Made by a program: the position numbers and the translations under genes. From Dallia pectoralis (Eukaryota; Chordata; Actinopteri; Esociformes; Umbridae): a DNA stretch of 64,000 bases. The DNA is taken from positions 337,921-401,920 of the forward strand of contig CM055754.1 in assembly GCA_029465975.1 (NCBI GenBank), read 5' to 3'. A model generated the notes under the pieces. The model saw nothing but the letters and a program-made list of their open reading frames with translations. It was not told the DNA's origin and ran no database searches. This document shows positions 1 through 13,276 of this stretch, piece by piece (the stretch's first letter is position 1; every line of letters starts with the position of its first letter).

Positions 1-173
1 GCAGCCGAACTCCTCCAAAATGCATTAAAATTGTACCGTTCGTAACGTGTTTTATGTGGTTATATAAGAGTCCAAGTCACCATAACACAGAGATCACTGG
101 ACTTGAAAGCATACAGACTCCGGGTTTTAATGTAAAACAAGTGAAGATGAAGAGCATTGAACCAGCGGACCCA

Positions 174-183
174 GGATTAATCC
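174..183. promoter_or_regulatory. Palindromic OTX/bicoid-type site GGATTAATCC
   Basis: Perfect head-to-head pair of TAATCC half-sites, the sequence bound by K50 homeodomains such as OTX2. The otx2 gene is the expected left neighbour. A single short match. Confidence 0.25.
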
Positions 184-209
184 CTACTAGAACCACAACA
201 ATAGTCCTT

Positions 210-1048
210 AAATAATATGAATAGGCCTATGTTAAATAATATGAATAGGCCTATATTAAATAATATGAATAGGCCTATGTTAAATAATATGAATAGGCCT
301 ATATTAAATAATATGAATAGGCCTATGTTAAATAATATGAATAGGCCTATGTTAAATAATATGAATAGGCCTATAATAAATAATATGAATAGGCCTATGT
401 TAAATAATATGAATAGGCCTATGTTAAATAATATGAATAGGCCTATGTTAAATAATATGAATAGGCCTATAATAAATAATATGAATAGGCCTATATTAAA
501 TAATATGAATAGGCCTATGTTAAATAATATGAATAGGCCTATATTAAATAATATGAATAGGCCTATGTTAAATAATATGAATAGGCCTATGTTAAATAAT
601 ATGAATAGGCCTATATTAAATAATATGAATAGGCCTATGTTAAATAATATGAATAGGCCTATAATAAATAATATGAATAGGCCTATGTTAAATAATATGA
701 ATAGGCCTATATGTTAAATAATATGAATAGGCCTATGTTAAATAATATGAATAGGCCTATATATTAAATAATATGAATAGGCCTATATATTAAATAATAT
801 GAATAGGCCTACATATATAATATACTAAGAGATTAAATACTACGAATAGGCCTACATATATAATATACTTACAGATTAACTAATATGAATAGGCCTACAT
901 AATATAATATACACACAGATTAAATAATATGAATAGGCCTACATAATATAATATATGTACAGATTAAATACTATGAATAGGCCTACATAATATAATATAT
1001 GTACAGATTAAATACTATGAATAGGCCTACATATATAATATACACACA
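210..1048 (+). repeat. Minisatellite, 24 bp unit (TAGGCCTA)
   Basis: About 21 near-identical 24 bp units to about 720 (aataatatgaataggcctat type), then longer degenerate units to 1048. Each has the palindrome TAGGCCTA. It yields a meaningless MNRPMLNN repeat frame. Confidence 0.97.
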
Positions 1049-1339
1049 ACAAAACAAACAAAAATTCTAAATGATCTAAACAGTATCTGATGTTAAACGT
1101 GCAAGTAAGGTGTGTAAATTCAAGGATGTTCCTCTACATGAAGTGTAAACAGAACCTGTTTTGAAGGGTATATGACATTTGTGTTTTGTTTACTTAATCC
1201 TAAAGATGTATAAATGTGTTGAAATACATTTAGAGCAAAACTTACCCATGACACGGTTGGATCTAGGAGTCGAGAAATACCGAGGTCACAGGGTCGATCG
1301 CTGCAACACACGCCGGAAGAAATGTTAGTATTCCTGACT

Positions 1340-1936
1340 GACTGTAAAGGAGGTCAGGCTGAATGTAAAGGAGAGGAGGTGTGGCTGAATGTAAAGGAGA
1401 GGAGGTGTGGCTGAATGTAAAGGAGAGGAGGTATGGCTGAATGTAAAGGAGAGGAGGTGTGGCTGAATGTAAAGGAGAGGAGGTGTGGCTGAATGTAAAG
1501 GAGAGGAGGTCAGGCTGAATGTAAAGGAGAGGAGGTGTGGCTGAATGTAAAGGAGAGGAGGTGTGGCTGAATGTAAAGGAGAGGAGGTGTGGCTGAATGT
1601 AAAGGAGAGGAGGTCAGGCTGAATGTAAAGGAGAGGAGGTGTGGCTGAATGTAAAGGAGAGGAGGTGTGGCTGAATGTAAAGGAGAGGAGGTGTGGCTGA
1701 ATGTAAAGGAGAGGAGGTGTGGCTGAATGTAAAGGAGAGGAGGTGTGGCTGACTGTAAAGGAGAGGAGGTGTGGCTGATTGTAAAGGAGAGGAGGTGTGG
1801 CTGAATGTAAAGGAGAGGAGGTGTGGCTGAATGTAAAGGAGAGGAGGTGTGGCTGAATGTAAAGGAGAGGAGGTGTGGCTGACTGTAAAGGAGAGGAGGT
1901 GTGGCTGATTGTAAAGGAGAGGAGGTGTGGCTGACT
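1340..1936 (+). repeat. Minisatellite, 26 bp unit, about 23 copies
   Basis: Unit gaatgtaaaggagaggaggt plus gtggct, with gtcagg and gactgt variants. Confidence 0.97.
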
Positions 1937-3040
1937 ACACTTGAAGGCTTCGTTTTACTCTAAACTCAAACATCAGATCCACAAGCATGAGTGATACAGT
2001 ACGACTAACTTCAGCACTACAGTTACACGGGGTCAAGCCCCTTCTCTCTCCAGCCCACTGAGAAACCTCATTATGGCATAGCACACGCCTCCGATCATTT
2101 ACACCTTTCAAACAAACTCTCTGCAGCTCTTAATCTCCTGGAAATAAGATACACTTGGTTTGTGAGGTAGTGTTCCATAAAGCAGGAATTAATGAACTGA
2201 AAGACCTAGATTACATTTGGTAGATTTCCGTGATGGACAAATGGACAGTAACTCGACCTGAGATTGGGAAGAACGGGGTAAAGCACACATACATACATGT
2301 GCACACACACGCCCACGCACGCACGCGCACACACATACAGGCACACATTTATTTCATTAGCTGTTACACATCCATGAACTGTTTTGGTTTGTCGTCCAGA
2401 CAGTCTAAGCCTTTTGATGTCATGATGCACAACTATACACTCAACAGGCTTTAAATATCTTGGGAAACTAGAGCACGAGACTAACATTCCTCACAGAACT
2501 CATAGAACCACATCAAGGTTCCAACACTGCATTTCCGTCCTCATTACTTATCAGTTCCAGGCAAATCAAAGCTTTATTTCTTTCCCTCGTGATGAAAATC
2601 TTAAAGACTCCCTGAGAGGTTATTGTTGTTAATATAGAAGCATGATAAGGAAAGGAAAATGATTGGCTGTCCTTCACCCGGGCTCTAATATTCAATTGTG
2701 TCAAACCCTGTGCCTCATAAGAAGTCCTCAAAGACTCAGATTGATAGAAGAAAAGGTGACTGGCCCTTCACAGGACAAACTCATTATTTCTGATCAAAAG
2801 AAGGAGAAATCTGATCCCAAAGCACTGTTTCAAGACCAGTGTTTATTTTTGAATGTTTGAAATTCTAGTTAAAGTGTGATTGTGGAACAGTAGGTTTTGG
2901 CAACGGGTACCTGGATACTTCAGATACCATATGGGGTGGTAGCTGGGGTAGGGAGGGCTTGGTAACTAGAGAGTCGTTGGGTAAAGGGACACATGCAGCT
3001 TCTGCCCTCCCCTCTTGCAACCCCCTCCCCCCAACACACC
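1937..3040. other. Mostly unique DNA, no gene seen
   Basis: Apart from the CA tract at 2284-2348 this is non-repetitive DNA. Short open frames show no family resemblance. Confidence 0.6.
2284..2348 (+). repeat. CA-rich simple repeat
   Basis: Interrupted (CA)n with CGCACG pieces. Confidence 0.85.
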
Positions 3041-3705
3041 AAAAGTGTGCACGACCAGAAAGTGTGCACGACCAGAAAGTGTGCTCGACCAAAGTGTGCA
3101 CGACCGAAAGTGTGCACGACCGAACGTGTGCACGACCAAAAGTGTGCACGACCAGTAAGTGTGCACGACCAAGTGTGCACGACCAAGTGTGCACGACCAG
3201 TAAGTGTGCACGACCAAACGTGTGCACAACCAAAGTGTGCACGACCGAAAGTGTGCACGACCGAACGTGTGCACGACCAAAAGTGTGCACGACCAGTAAG
3301 TGTGCACGACCAAGTGTGCACGACCAGTAAGTGTGCACGACCAAGTGTGCACGACCAGTAAGTGTGCTCGACCAGTAAGTGTGCACGACCAAAAGTGTGC
3401 ACGACCAAACGTGTGTGAGACCAAACGTGTGCACGACCAAACGAGGGCATGACCAAAAGTGTGCAAGACCGAACGTGTGCACGACAAAAAGTGTGCACGA
3501 CCAAAAGTGTGCACGACCAAAAGTGTGCACGACCAGTTAGTGTGCTCGACCGAACGTGTGCACGACCGAACGTGTGCACGACCAAACGTGTCCACGACCA
3601 AACGTGTGCACGACCAAACGTGTGCACGACCAAACGTGTGTGCGATCAAAAGTGTGCACGACCAAACGTGTGCATGACCAAACGTGTGCACGACCAAACG
3701 CGGGC
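3041..3705 (+). repeat. Minisatellite, 14-17 bp unit with GTGCAC
   Basis: More than 40 copies of (a)agtgtgcacgacc(aaa), with aaa, gaa and agta length variants. The GTGCAC palindrome recurs in almost every unit. Open frames in several phases are by-products. Confidence 0.97.
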
Positions 3706-4885
3706 CATGACAGCAGCTTGGCCACCGGTTCTTATCCCACCCCAGACAGAGGGGTGTTTAGTCAGGCTGGGGGCAGCCTCTCTGGGGGGGGGTGGGGGCA
3801 CACAACGCCATGAGGCTGGCAGGTCTGTGACTACAGGCTTCTGAACCACGTGCCCGCTCTTGTGTGTGTGTGTGTGTGTGTGTGTGAGAGTGACAGGGGC
3901 ATCTGTTCTCTACCCTTTCCCCAAACTATGTACTTCGTATTTCCAGTCAACAGGTCGCAATGCAGTGATTGTTTAAAAATTGACATTGAGGTAATAACTT
4001 AGTTGACACACGTGTGAGAACATACAGACCAGTCTACACAGTGTCATCAGATAGAGGATGTGTGTGTGTGTGTGTGTGTAGATCCACTAGAGTCTGGCCT
4101 CTGTCACACAGTTACACTGCTCTGACCTAAAACTAGCAGTCATGGTTTCAGAACTGGTGTGGCCTACTTTCAGAAACAGTAATGCATTTGTTTTGTTAAT
4201 TCATTTCCATGAAAGAGACAGAAACAGGGACAAGTGGAGGGGCAGTTGCGGGGGGTTTAGGGGGAGTTGACACAATAAAAACAGGACTGACAACAAAGAC
4301 GACACCCAAAAACAACCAAAAAACATCACCCGGATAAAAGAAACACAACAAAACGCAGCGGTGTTTAACATTACATTAGTCAAGTATACTACTAACCATC
4401 AGTGAAAACTGAACAGAAGATAAGAGAACAATGAAATAAAAGTGTTAAACAAATACTCCCGTAGTGGTCAAGTGCTTACTAGCTAGGAACAGTTTTAATG
4501 AGAGCATGAACACCAACCAAAGTGTTTGTCACAGGAGATAGCAGGTCCTCAAACTGAATTAGCCTCCCTCCTCCCTGGCCAGGAATAATGCGATAGTGCA
4601 CTAATGAGTGCAGACCATAGCTTTAAGAGTCCTTAATTAGTGGCACACTGACCAAAAGGAGGGTGGAGGGGGGGTGACACTGGGGAAAAGGAAGCAGGGG
4701 GAGGGTTTGGGGGGGTACTGTAAATGAAGTAAACAAGAAGCTACAGGTCCACATGTTTTTCATTATTGACGCTCTTATCCAAGTTAAGTATTTTATTTGA
4801 AACAAATGAGTCAATATAAGGATTATTTGTTGGCCTTGATGATTTGAGACATTGGACATTTATCCAGGAAGATACCGGCAGTGAG
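3706..4885. other. Unique DNA with short TG tracts
   Basis: (TG)n at about 3859-3885 and 4059-4079. The rest is non-repetitive with no recognised gene. Confidence 0.6.
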
Positions 4886-5289
4886 ATACAGGATGCTGTT
4901 TGGTACCTCACCCACATACAGGATGCTGTTTGGTACCTCACCCACATACAGGATGCTGTTTGGTACCTCACCCACATACAGGATGCTGTTTGGTACCTCA
5001 CCCACATACAGGATGCTGTTTGGTACCTCACCCACATACAGGATGCTGTTTGGTACCTCACCCACATACAGGATGCTGTTTGGTACCTCACCCACATACA
5101 GGATGCTGTTTGGTACCTCACCCACATACAGGATGCTGTTTGGTACCTCACCCACATACAGGATGCTGTTTGGTACCTCACCCACATACAGGATGCTGTT
5201 TGGTACCTCACCCACATACAGGATGCTGTTTGGTACCTCACCCACATACAGGATGCTGTTTGGTACCTCACCCACATACAGGATGCTGT
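4886..5289 (+). repeat. Minisatellite, 30 bp unit, 13 identical copies
   Basis: Unit acaggatgctgtttggtacc plus tcacccacat. I see no substitution among the 13 full copies, which implies recent expansion or homogenisation. Open in several frames because 30 is a multiple of three. Confidence 0.98.
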
Positions 5290-5649
5290 CTTACCCTCTA
5301 ACAGTTAATCACATTTGTAGCTGTTACATCCCCAGAACTCTACTGACATTTAAAAAAATTCATTTGAAAAATAAATATTGTAGGTAAATAGGTTTTTATA
5401 TTAGAGAAGGGGCACTCGTTTCATATCGAATTGATTATCCAATAAAGGTTGTGACATTGATATGAGGTCAAGGTTAGGATATTGACTCTGTCCTGCCTGA
5501 CTGAATGAAACACTTGACATGATTTAAACAAGCAGAGACATTGTGTTTGACTTGAATTATCAGCAGGGAGACCAGTTCCCAGACCAGTCCCTAGAGACAG
5601 ATGTGTGTGTAGAATAATAACAGAGGATCACTAGTGACCAGTGGGTCAG

Positions 5650-6541
5650 GACCTGGTGGATCAGAGCTGGTGGATAAGGACCTGGTGGATCAGACCTGGT
5701 GGATCAGAACCTGGTGGATCAGGACCTGGTGGATCAGGACCTGGTGGATCAGGACCTGGTGGATCAGGACCTGGTGGATCAGAACCTGGTGGATCAGGAC
5801 CTGGTGGATCAGGACCTGGTGGATCAGGACCTGGTGGATCAGAGCTGGTGGATCAGGACCTGGTGGATCAGGACCTGGTGGATCAGGACCTGGTGGATCA
5901 GGACCTGGTGGATCAGGACCTAGTGGATCAGGACCTGGTGGATCAGGACCTGGTGGATCAGGACCTGGTGGATCAGACCTGGTGGATCAGAACCTGGTGG
6001 ATCAGGACCTGGTGGATCAGAACCTGGTGGATCAGGACCTGGTGGATCAGAGCTGGTGGATCAGAGCTGGTGGATCAGAGCTGGTGGATCAGAGCTGGTG
6101 GATCAGGACCTGGTGGATCAGGACCTGGTGGATCAGAACCTGGTGGATCAGGACCTGGTGGATCAGGACCTGGTGGATCAGGACCTGGTGGATCAGGACC
6201 TGGTGGATCAGGACCTGGTGGATCAGACCTGGTGGATCAGGACCTAGTGGATCAGGACCTGGTGGATCAGAGCTGGTGGATCAGGACCTAGTGGATCAGA
6301 ACCTGGTGGATCAGGACCTGGTGGATCAGAGCTGGTGGATCAGAGCTGGTGGATCAGAGCTGGTGGATCAGAGCTGGTGGATCAGGACCTAGTGGATCAG
6401 GACCTGGTGGATCAGAACCTGGTGGATCAGAACCTGGTGGATCAGGACCTGGTGGATCAGGACCTGGTGGATCAGAGCTGGTGGATCAGACCTGGTGGAT
6501 CAGGACCTGGTGGATCAGACCTGGTGGATCAGGACCTGGGC
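5650..6541 (+). repeat. Minisatellite, 15 bp unit, about 60 copies
   Basis: Unit gacctggtggatcag, with 14 bp agctggtggatcag, gaacct and ctagtgg variants in mixed order. Confidence 0.97.
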
Positions 6542-7712
6542 AGCTGTGATGGAGACATTCCTACAACAGGTCTTTAATAAGATGTGTCTGGACAGGCCCC
6601 CAGCAGGTGCGGTAAGTACTGCCAGGCACACTTCTAGCAAACAGGCTGCGCAGTCCTGGCCAGAGTGTGCTGGGGAGGTGTGTGTGTGTGTGTGTGTGTG
6701 TGAGAGATCTGGGTCCCAGATGGTTAAATGGGAGCTTAGCATCAGGATTACAATAGTGCTGGACTCAGATTGAGTAGCGGTTACCCCAAGCTAACCCTGT
6801 CTACACCGCCTCCACCTCCTCCCCTGGTTCAACAACACACCCCTGGGGACGGGTGTGGTCAGGCCCGAAAAACACAGGCGCTTGGTCAGACAACCACTTA
6901 TGATCTCAACAACACAAAAACAACGATTATCACTCTACCACATCTCTTCTTCATCACATCCCTCAATCAGAGCTCCGCAGAGTTGAGGTACTAATCTGTT
7001 TGTGAAACATGCGTCCTGCCTCTGCCTGACTGCCCTCCCAATCCCGCAGCGCCAGGCCACCACAGGCCAAGCCCCAGCCTCCCAGTCAGCCAGCCAGCCT
7101 CCCACCTAGCCAGGCAGCGAGGTAGAGGGAGATTGAAATGTTAAGGTCAGGGACGACAGCTCCACTAATTAAATTCCCCAGGTTAATCCCAGCAGATCCC
7201 CTCATCACTGTGTAGCCAGGTCCTGTTAGCAGGAGGATGAGATGCCAGGGAACAAGAAACAAGATACAAAAGCAGAAATAGTGCAAAAGACGAAAAGAAA
7301 AAATACAATACAAAACATGTGAATTAACATTATATTGGAGAACTGTGGTGTTGGAACTCTACAGGCCTGTGGGTCGGTAGTTCTGTAGTTCTGTAGGTCT
7401 GTAGTTCTGTAGCCGTTAGATGGGAAGCAAATCTAGTACTAAAAACAACAAAATAGATAAAACAGGACATGGAGACAAACACATGTTATGAATAATCACT
7501 CTGTGAATATGTGTCATAATATGGGTTATAGTAACTGTCACAATAACATGATAAATGTCTCTGTGTTCTGACATTTCCACCTACCTGTGTCTCATCAGAG
7601 ACAACACATTATGTTAATCCATGTGGAATAACTGCCACGTTAACCCATTATGTTAATCTAACCCTCTGAACTGATCCTGGCCCGGGGTGTGAGACTATGC
7701 ACTGAGATGGAC
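6542..7712. other. Unique DNA, no gene seen
   Basis: (TG)n at about 6679-6701 and a small ctgtagtt repeat at 7376-7411. At 7160-7200 there is ttaattaaattcccc then gttaatccc, a homeobox-type motif pair that could belong to a regulatory element. Confidence 0.5.
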
Positions 7713-9049
7713 AAGACATCTGAAGTTACAGTGGACCAGACATCTAAGTAGACCAGACATCTGAAGTTAGAGTGGACCAGACATCTAAGTAGACCAGACA
7801 TCTGAAGTTAGAGTGGACCAGACATCAAAGTAGACCAGACATCTGAAGTTAGAGTGGACCAGACATCAAAGTAGACCAGACATCTGAAGTTAGAGTGGAC
7901 CAGACATCAAAGTAGACCAGACATCTGAAGTTAGAGTGGACCAGACATCAAAGTAGACCAGACATCTGAAGTTAGAGTGGACCAGACATCAAAGTAGACC
8001 AGACATCTGAAGTTAGAGTGGACCAGACATCAAAGTAGACCAGACATCTGAAGTTAGAGTGGACCAGACATCAAAGTAGACCAGACATCTGAAGTTAGAG
8101 TGGACCAGACATCTAAGTAGACCAGACATCTGAAGTTACAGTGGACCAGACATCTAAGTAGACCAGACATCTGAAGTTAGAGTGGACCAGACATCTAAGT
8201 AGACCAGACATCTGAAGTTACAGTGGACCAGACATCTAAGTAGACCAGACATCTGAAGTTAGAGTGGACCAGACATCAAAGTAGACCAGACATCTGAAGT
8301 TAGAGTGGACCAGACATCAAAGTAGACCAGACATCTGAAGTTAGAGTGGACCAGACATCAAAGTAGACCAGACATCTGAAGTTAGAGTGGACCAGACATC
8401 AAAGTAGACCAGACATCTGAAGTTAGAGTGGACCAGACATCTAAGTAGACCAGACATCTGAAGTTACAGTGGACCAGACATCTAAGTAGACCAGACATCT
8501 GAAGTTAGAGTGGACCAGACATCTAAGTAGACCAGACATCTGAAGTTACAGTGGACCAGACATCTAAGTAGACCAGACATCTGAAGTTACAGTGGACCAG
8601 ACATCTAAGTAGACCAGACATCTGAAGTTAGAGTGGACCAGACATCTAAGTAGACCAGACATCTGAAGTTAGAGTGGACCAGACATCTAAGTAGACCAGA
8701 CATCTGAAGTTACAGTGGACCAGACATCTAAGTAGACCAGACATCTGAAGTTAGAGTGGACCAGACATCTAAGTAGACCAGACATCTGAAGTTAGAGTGG
8801 ACCAGACATCAAAGTAGACCAGACATCTGAAGTTAGAGTGGACCAGACATCAAAGTAGACCAGACATCTGAAGTTAGAGTGGACCAGACATCAAAGTAGA
8901 CCAGACATCTGAAGTTAGAGTGGACCAGACATCTAAGTAGACCAGACATCTGAAGTTAGAGTGGACCAGACATCAAAGTAGACCAGACATCTGAAGTTAG
9001 AGTGGACCAGACATCTAAGTAGACCAGACATCTGAAGTTAGAGTGGACC
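7713..9049 (+). repeat. Minisatellite, 41 bp unit, about 32 copies
   Basis: Unit agtggaccagacatc(a/t)aag plus tagaccagacatctgaagtt. Two linked variants (caaag with ttagag; ctaag with ttacag) occur in alternating blocks, a simple higher-order structure. Confidence 0.97.
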
Positions 9050-9100
9050 AAGCCTGGTAACCCCTGAATACAGTGACTGTATAATAGATAGAATAGAGTG

Positions 9101-9212
9101 TGTGTCAAACGCAGTGGGTGTCAAACGCAGTGGGCGTAAAATGCAGTGGGTGTCAAACGCAGTGGGCGTAAAATGCAGTGGGTGTCAAACGCAGCGGGCG
9201 TAAAATGCAGTG
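9101..9212 (+). repeat. Short minisatellite, 32 bp unit
   Basis: About 3.5 copies of gtgtcaaacgcagtgggcgt plus aaaatgcagtgg. Confidence 0.9.
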
Positions 9213-9450
9213 TGTGTTGCATCACAGCGAGCATGTGTCTGCATTGTGACTTTGCTCAGAGGTGTAATGCCTGATTAGGGGATTACAGGAAAGTACTTCT
9301 TTACAGTTCTGTGAGAAACAATTATTAACATGTTGGTGTCTCTAATCCTGGATAAACACAGCTTCTCAAGAACAACAGCCAAACTCTCTTCCGTTTTTTT
9401 TATCCGCGTCTAAACTCCATAGTCACTTGAACTCAGCTTAACTTAACTTA

Positions 9451-10076
9451 TACCAGTGGTGGGTTAGGACTAACTAATACCAGTGGTGGGTTAGGACTAA
9501 CTAATACCAGTGGTGGGTTAGGACTAACTAATACCAGTGGTGGGTTAGGACTAACTAATACCAGTGGTGGGTTAGGACTAACTAATACCAGTGGTGGGTT
9601 AGGACTAACTAATACCAGTGGTGGGTTAGGACTAACTAATTCAGTGGTGGGTTAGGACTAACTAATACCAGTGGTGGGTTAGGGTTGGGACTAACTAATA
9701 CCAGTGGTGGGTTAGGGTTGGGACTAACTAATACCAGTGGTGGGTTAGGACTAACTAATTCAGTGGTGGGTTAGGACTAACTAATACCAGTGGTGGGTTA
9801 GGGTTGGGACTAACTAATACCAGTGGTGGGTTAGGGTTGGGACTAACTAATACCAGTGGTGGGTAAGGGTTGGGACTAACTAATACCAGTGGTGGGTTAG
9901 GGTTGGGACTAACTAATACCAGTGGTGGGTTAGGGTTGGGACTAACTAATACCAGTGGTGGGTTAGGGTTGGGACTAACTAATACCAGTGCTGGGTTAGG
10001 GTTGGGACTAACTAATACCAGTGGTGGGTTAGGGTTGGGACTAACTAATACCAGTGGTGGGTTAGGGTTGGGACTG
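9451..10076 (+). repeat. Minisatellite, 27/33 bp unit, telomere-like
   Basis: About 22 copies of taccagtggtgggttaggac plus taactaa. In the right half a 6 bp insert gives gggttagggttggg. The first copies lack it, so the array changed unit length along its course. Confidence 0.97.
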
Positions 10077-10864
10077 TGGCTGAATCTCTGCTCCTGGAAG
10101 AACACATGGCTGACCATAAGGGGTTAATATTTAGGGAGAGGAAGGCATTGTTTTTGAGTACTACATGTTGAAAGGACATACATGGAAAATGTTTACAGCC
10201 CATAATCTTTTTCCCAAATTGCCCAGCTGGAGACAACAGGAAGGGTGGTTCCAGGTTGGGAAAAACTAGCAAACAAACCTGTGTCTTAATATTTACCATA
10301 ATACTTCTTTCAGTATAATTAGCTTGATTTCACACAAGTCATATAATGTATTTGATAATATGTATTTGATTGAGTAATACAGCATATAGGTATATAATTA
10401 CTTCTATGCAGGTACTGTATAAGTGCAGTGAGCCTTTATTACGATTACAAACCTGCATGTTTGAAGGAATATGATGGAACTGGGATGATATTTCATTTTG
10501 ATGAAACATCTGATCACAATAACGTTTAATTGTCTGAGAAGTCACTATTCAGTTTCCTAACTGAAACATGCTAGAATGCACCTGCATTGTCCAATAAGAT
10601 CACAGTAGCTTGTGCTCGTCTCCACCCACCTCGCTTTCTTAGGTCCACCCACTTTGCTTCTATTGGCTCACATTGGAAATGAGAGCTTGTGCTCTAAAAA
10701 GACAGGTCGTGTTCTAGTTACAGGAGTGATCTTCAAATGACATGACAAGCTAATTAATGATAATTAGCACAACCTCTAAGTGTTCAGAAACAGCACAGTC
10801 GCTGAGCTCCTTCAAGGGGTTCTCTCTAGTGGCCAGTTCTCCGGTTCCTGTGCCGGGGAGCAGA
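10077..10864. other. Unique DNA, no gene seen
   Basis: Non-repetitive AT-rich stretch with short open frames only. Confidence 0.6.
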
Positions 10865-10998
10865 ACTCAGCCTCTGTTGATCAGACCCCCTGCTGGCCTG
10901 CTGATCAGAACCCCTGCTGACCAGAACCCCCACTGGCCTGCTGGTCAGACCCCCTGCTGACCAGAACCCCCACTGACCTGCTGATCAGACCCCCTGCT
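10865..10998 (+). repeat. Degenerate repeat with gatcagaccccctgctg
   Basis: About seven imperfect 18-21 bp units of tgatcagaccccctgctggc type. Confidence 0.85.
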
Positions 10999-11000
10999 GT

Positions 11001-11886
11001 GAACCCTGTGTTCATGGTCAGTGTGCATAAACAGCATTATAAACCTTGTGTTCATTGTCAGTGTGCATAAACAGCATTATAAACCCTGTGTTCATGGTCA
11101 GTGTGCATGAACATAATTATTAATCCTGTGTTCATGGTCAGTGTGCATAAACAGCATTATTAACCCTGTGTTCATGGTCAGTGTGTATAAACAGCATTAT
11201 TAACCCTGTGTTCATGGTCAGTGTGTATAAACAGCATTATAAACCTTGTGTTCATGGTCAGTGTGCATAAACAGCATTATAAACCCTGTGTTCATGGTCA
11301 GTGTGCATGAACATAATTATTAATCCTGTGTTCATGGTCAGTGTGCATAAACAGCATTATTAACCCTGTGTTCATGGTCAGTGTGTATAAACAGCATTAT
11401 AAACCTTGTGTTCATGGTCAGTGTGCATAAACAGCATTATTAACCCTGTGTTCATGGTCAGTGTGCATAAACAGCATTATAAACCCTGTGTTCATGGTCA
11501 GTGTGCATAAACAGCATTATTAACCCTGTGTTCATGGTCAGTGTGCATAAACAGCATTATTAACCCTGTGTTCATGGTCAGTGTGCATAAACAGCATTAT
11601 TAACCCTGTGTTCATGGTCAGTGTGCATAAACAGCATTATAAACCTTGTGTTCATGGTCAGTGTGCATAAACAGCATTATTAACCCTGTGTTCATGGTCA
11701 GTGTGCATAAACAGCATTATAAACCCTGTGTTCATGGTCAGTGTGCATAAACAGCATTATTAACCCTGTGTTCATAGTCAGTGTGCATAAACAGCATTAT
11801 TAACCCTGTGTTCATGGTCAGCGTGCATAAACAGCATTATTAACCCTGTGTTCATGGTCAGTGTGCATAAACAGCATTATAAACCC
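11001..11886 (+). repeat. Minisatellite, 40 bp unit, about 22 copies
   Basis: Unit gtgttcatggtcagtgtgca plus taaacagcattattaaccct, with aaacct and gaacataatt variants. Confidence 0.97.
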
Positions 11887-12184
11887 CGGTAGAAAGGCTG
11901 TCCATGACCTCCCATCATATATCCAGTCTGTCTGGGATTACCAGCTGTACACAAACATTCACTGTGATAAAGAAAAGCTAAATATGATCCTGACAAACAC
12001 AGACAAGCAGAGAGACACTGTTACACACAGAGGGCAGAGACTGGTGTTTGGTGAAGCAATATGCTGTAACACATTTGTCACATTCACACATCGAGGCAGA
12101 GTAAATATGCGCGCGCACACACACAATTACAAAAACATAGACGGATAGTCAAACACACAAAGACACCCAGAAGCATTCACCCAG

Positions 12185-12328
<144 letters not shown>

Positions 12329-12551
12329 CTAAAGATAATCCTGTAGACACTGACTGGAACATACACACGCACACACAAACATCCACACGCTAGCAAGCAG
12401 AAACACACATCCACACAGCGTCATTATGTTTATCACTCAGTACCAGACTCACCGACAGACATCACTCCAATTCCCTTTTTTCTGTTTAGATTCGTTTTGC
12501 TTTAATCCTCCCTTGTTTGTGCACAACTGCAAGCACTGCACTAGGATAGAG

Positions 12552-12640
12552 ACAGACAGAGAGACAGACAGACAGAGAGAGACAGACAGACAGAGGGAGA
12601 GACAGAGAGACAGACAGGGAAACCGAGAGACAGACGAACC
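12552..12640 (+). repeat. (GACA)n simple repeat
   Basis: gacagacagagagacagaca type purine-rich repeat. Confidence 0.9.
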
Positions 12641-12732
12641 AGCACAGGGTGTACTCTCACTCCTGCACCTCTGGTCCCTGTACCAAAGGCTCCATCAGCA
12701 GTAGTAGACATGCATATCTGCTAGCCCAGAGA

Positions 12733-13130
12733 GAAGCACCAGGTCCCAGCCATAGAGAAGCACCCGGTCCCAGCCATGGAGAAAGCACCCGGTCCCAGCC
12801 ATGGAGAAGCACCAGGTCCCAGCCATGGAGAAGCACCAGGTCCCAGCCATAGAGAAGCACCCGGTCCCAGCCATGGAGAAACACCCGGTCCCAGCCATGG
12901 AGAAGCACCCGGTCCCAGCCATGGAGAAACACCCGGTCCCAGCCATGGAGAAACACCCGGTCCCAGCCATGGAGAAGCACCCGGTCCCAGCCATGGAGAA
13001 ACACCCGGTCCCAGCCATGGAGAAGCACCCGGTCCCAGCCATGGAGAAACACCCGGTCCCAGCCATGGAGAAACACCCGGTCCCAGCCATGGAGAAACAC
13101 CCGGTCCCAGCCATGGAGAAGCACCCAGTT
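12733..13130 (+). repeat. Minisatellite, 24 bp unit, about 16 copies
   Basis: Unit ccatggagaagcacccggtc plus ccag, with aaacacc and caggtc variants. The CCATGG start codons in each unit create shadow frames. Confidence 0.97.
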
Positions 13131-13276
13131 TGAATCACACTTCTTCTCCAGGCTTCTCATTCAGACAGGAAGTGAGGACAGAGTGAGAAATCATAACAAG
13201 CCTCCCTGCATCTGAAACTGAGGCAGAGCTCTTTAATGTGGCACAAAATTATAACCTGAGGGGTGAAGTTTGGTGA

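Noticed and set aside
217..717. MNRPMLNN repeat protein as an antifreeze- or silk-like gene
   Set aside because: The 24 bp period forces an open frame. No signal peptide, splice context or non-repeat end.
4886..5289. CRISPR array
   Set aside because: Regular 30 bp repeats, but no unique spacers between them, and the genome is a vertebrate. The same reasoning applies to all other arrays.
5634..6577. Gly/Ser/Pro-rich repeat protein
   Set aside because: 15 bp period gives open frames in all phases, and the frame passes between phases at 14 bp units. No gene structure.
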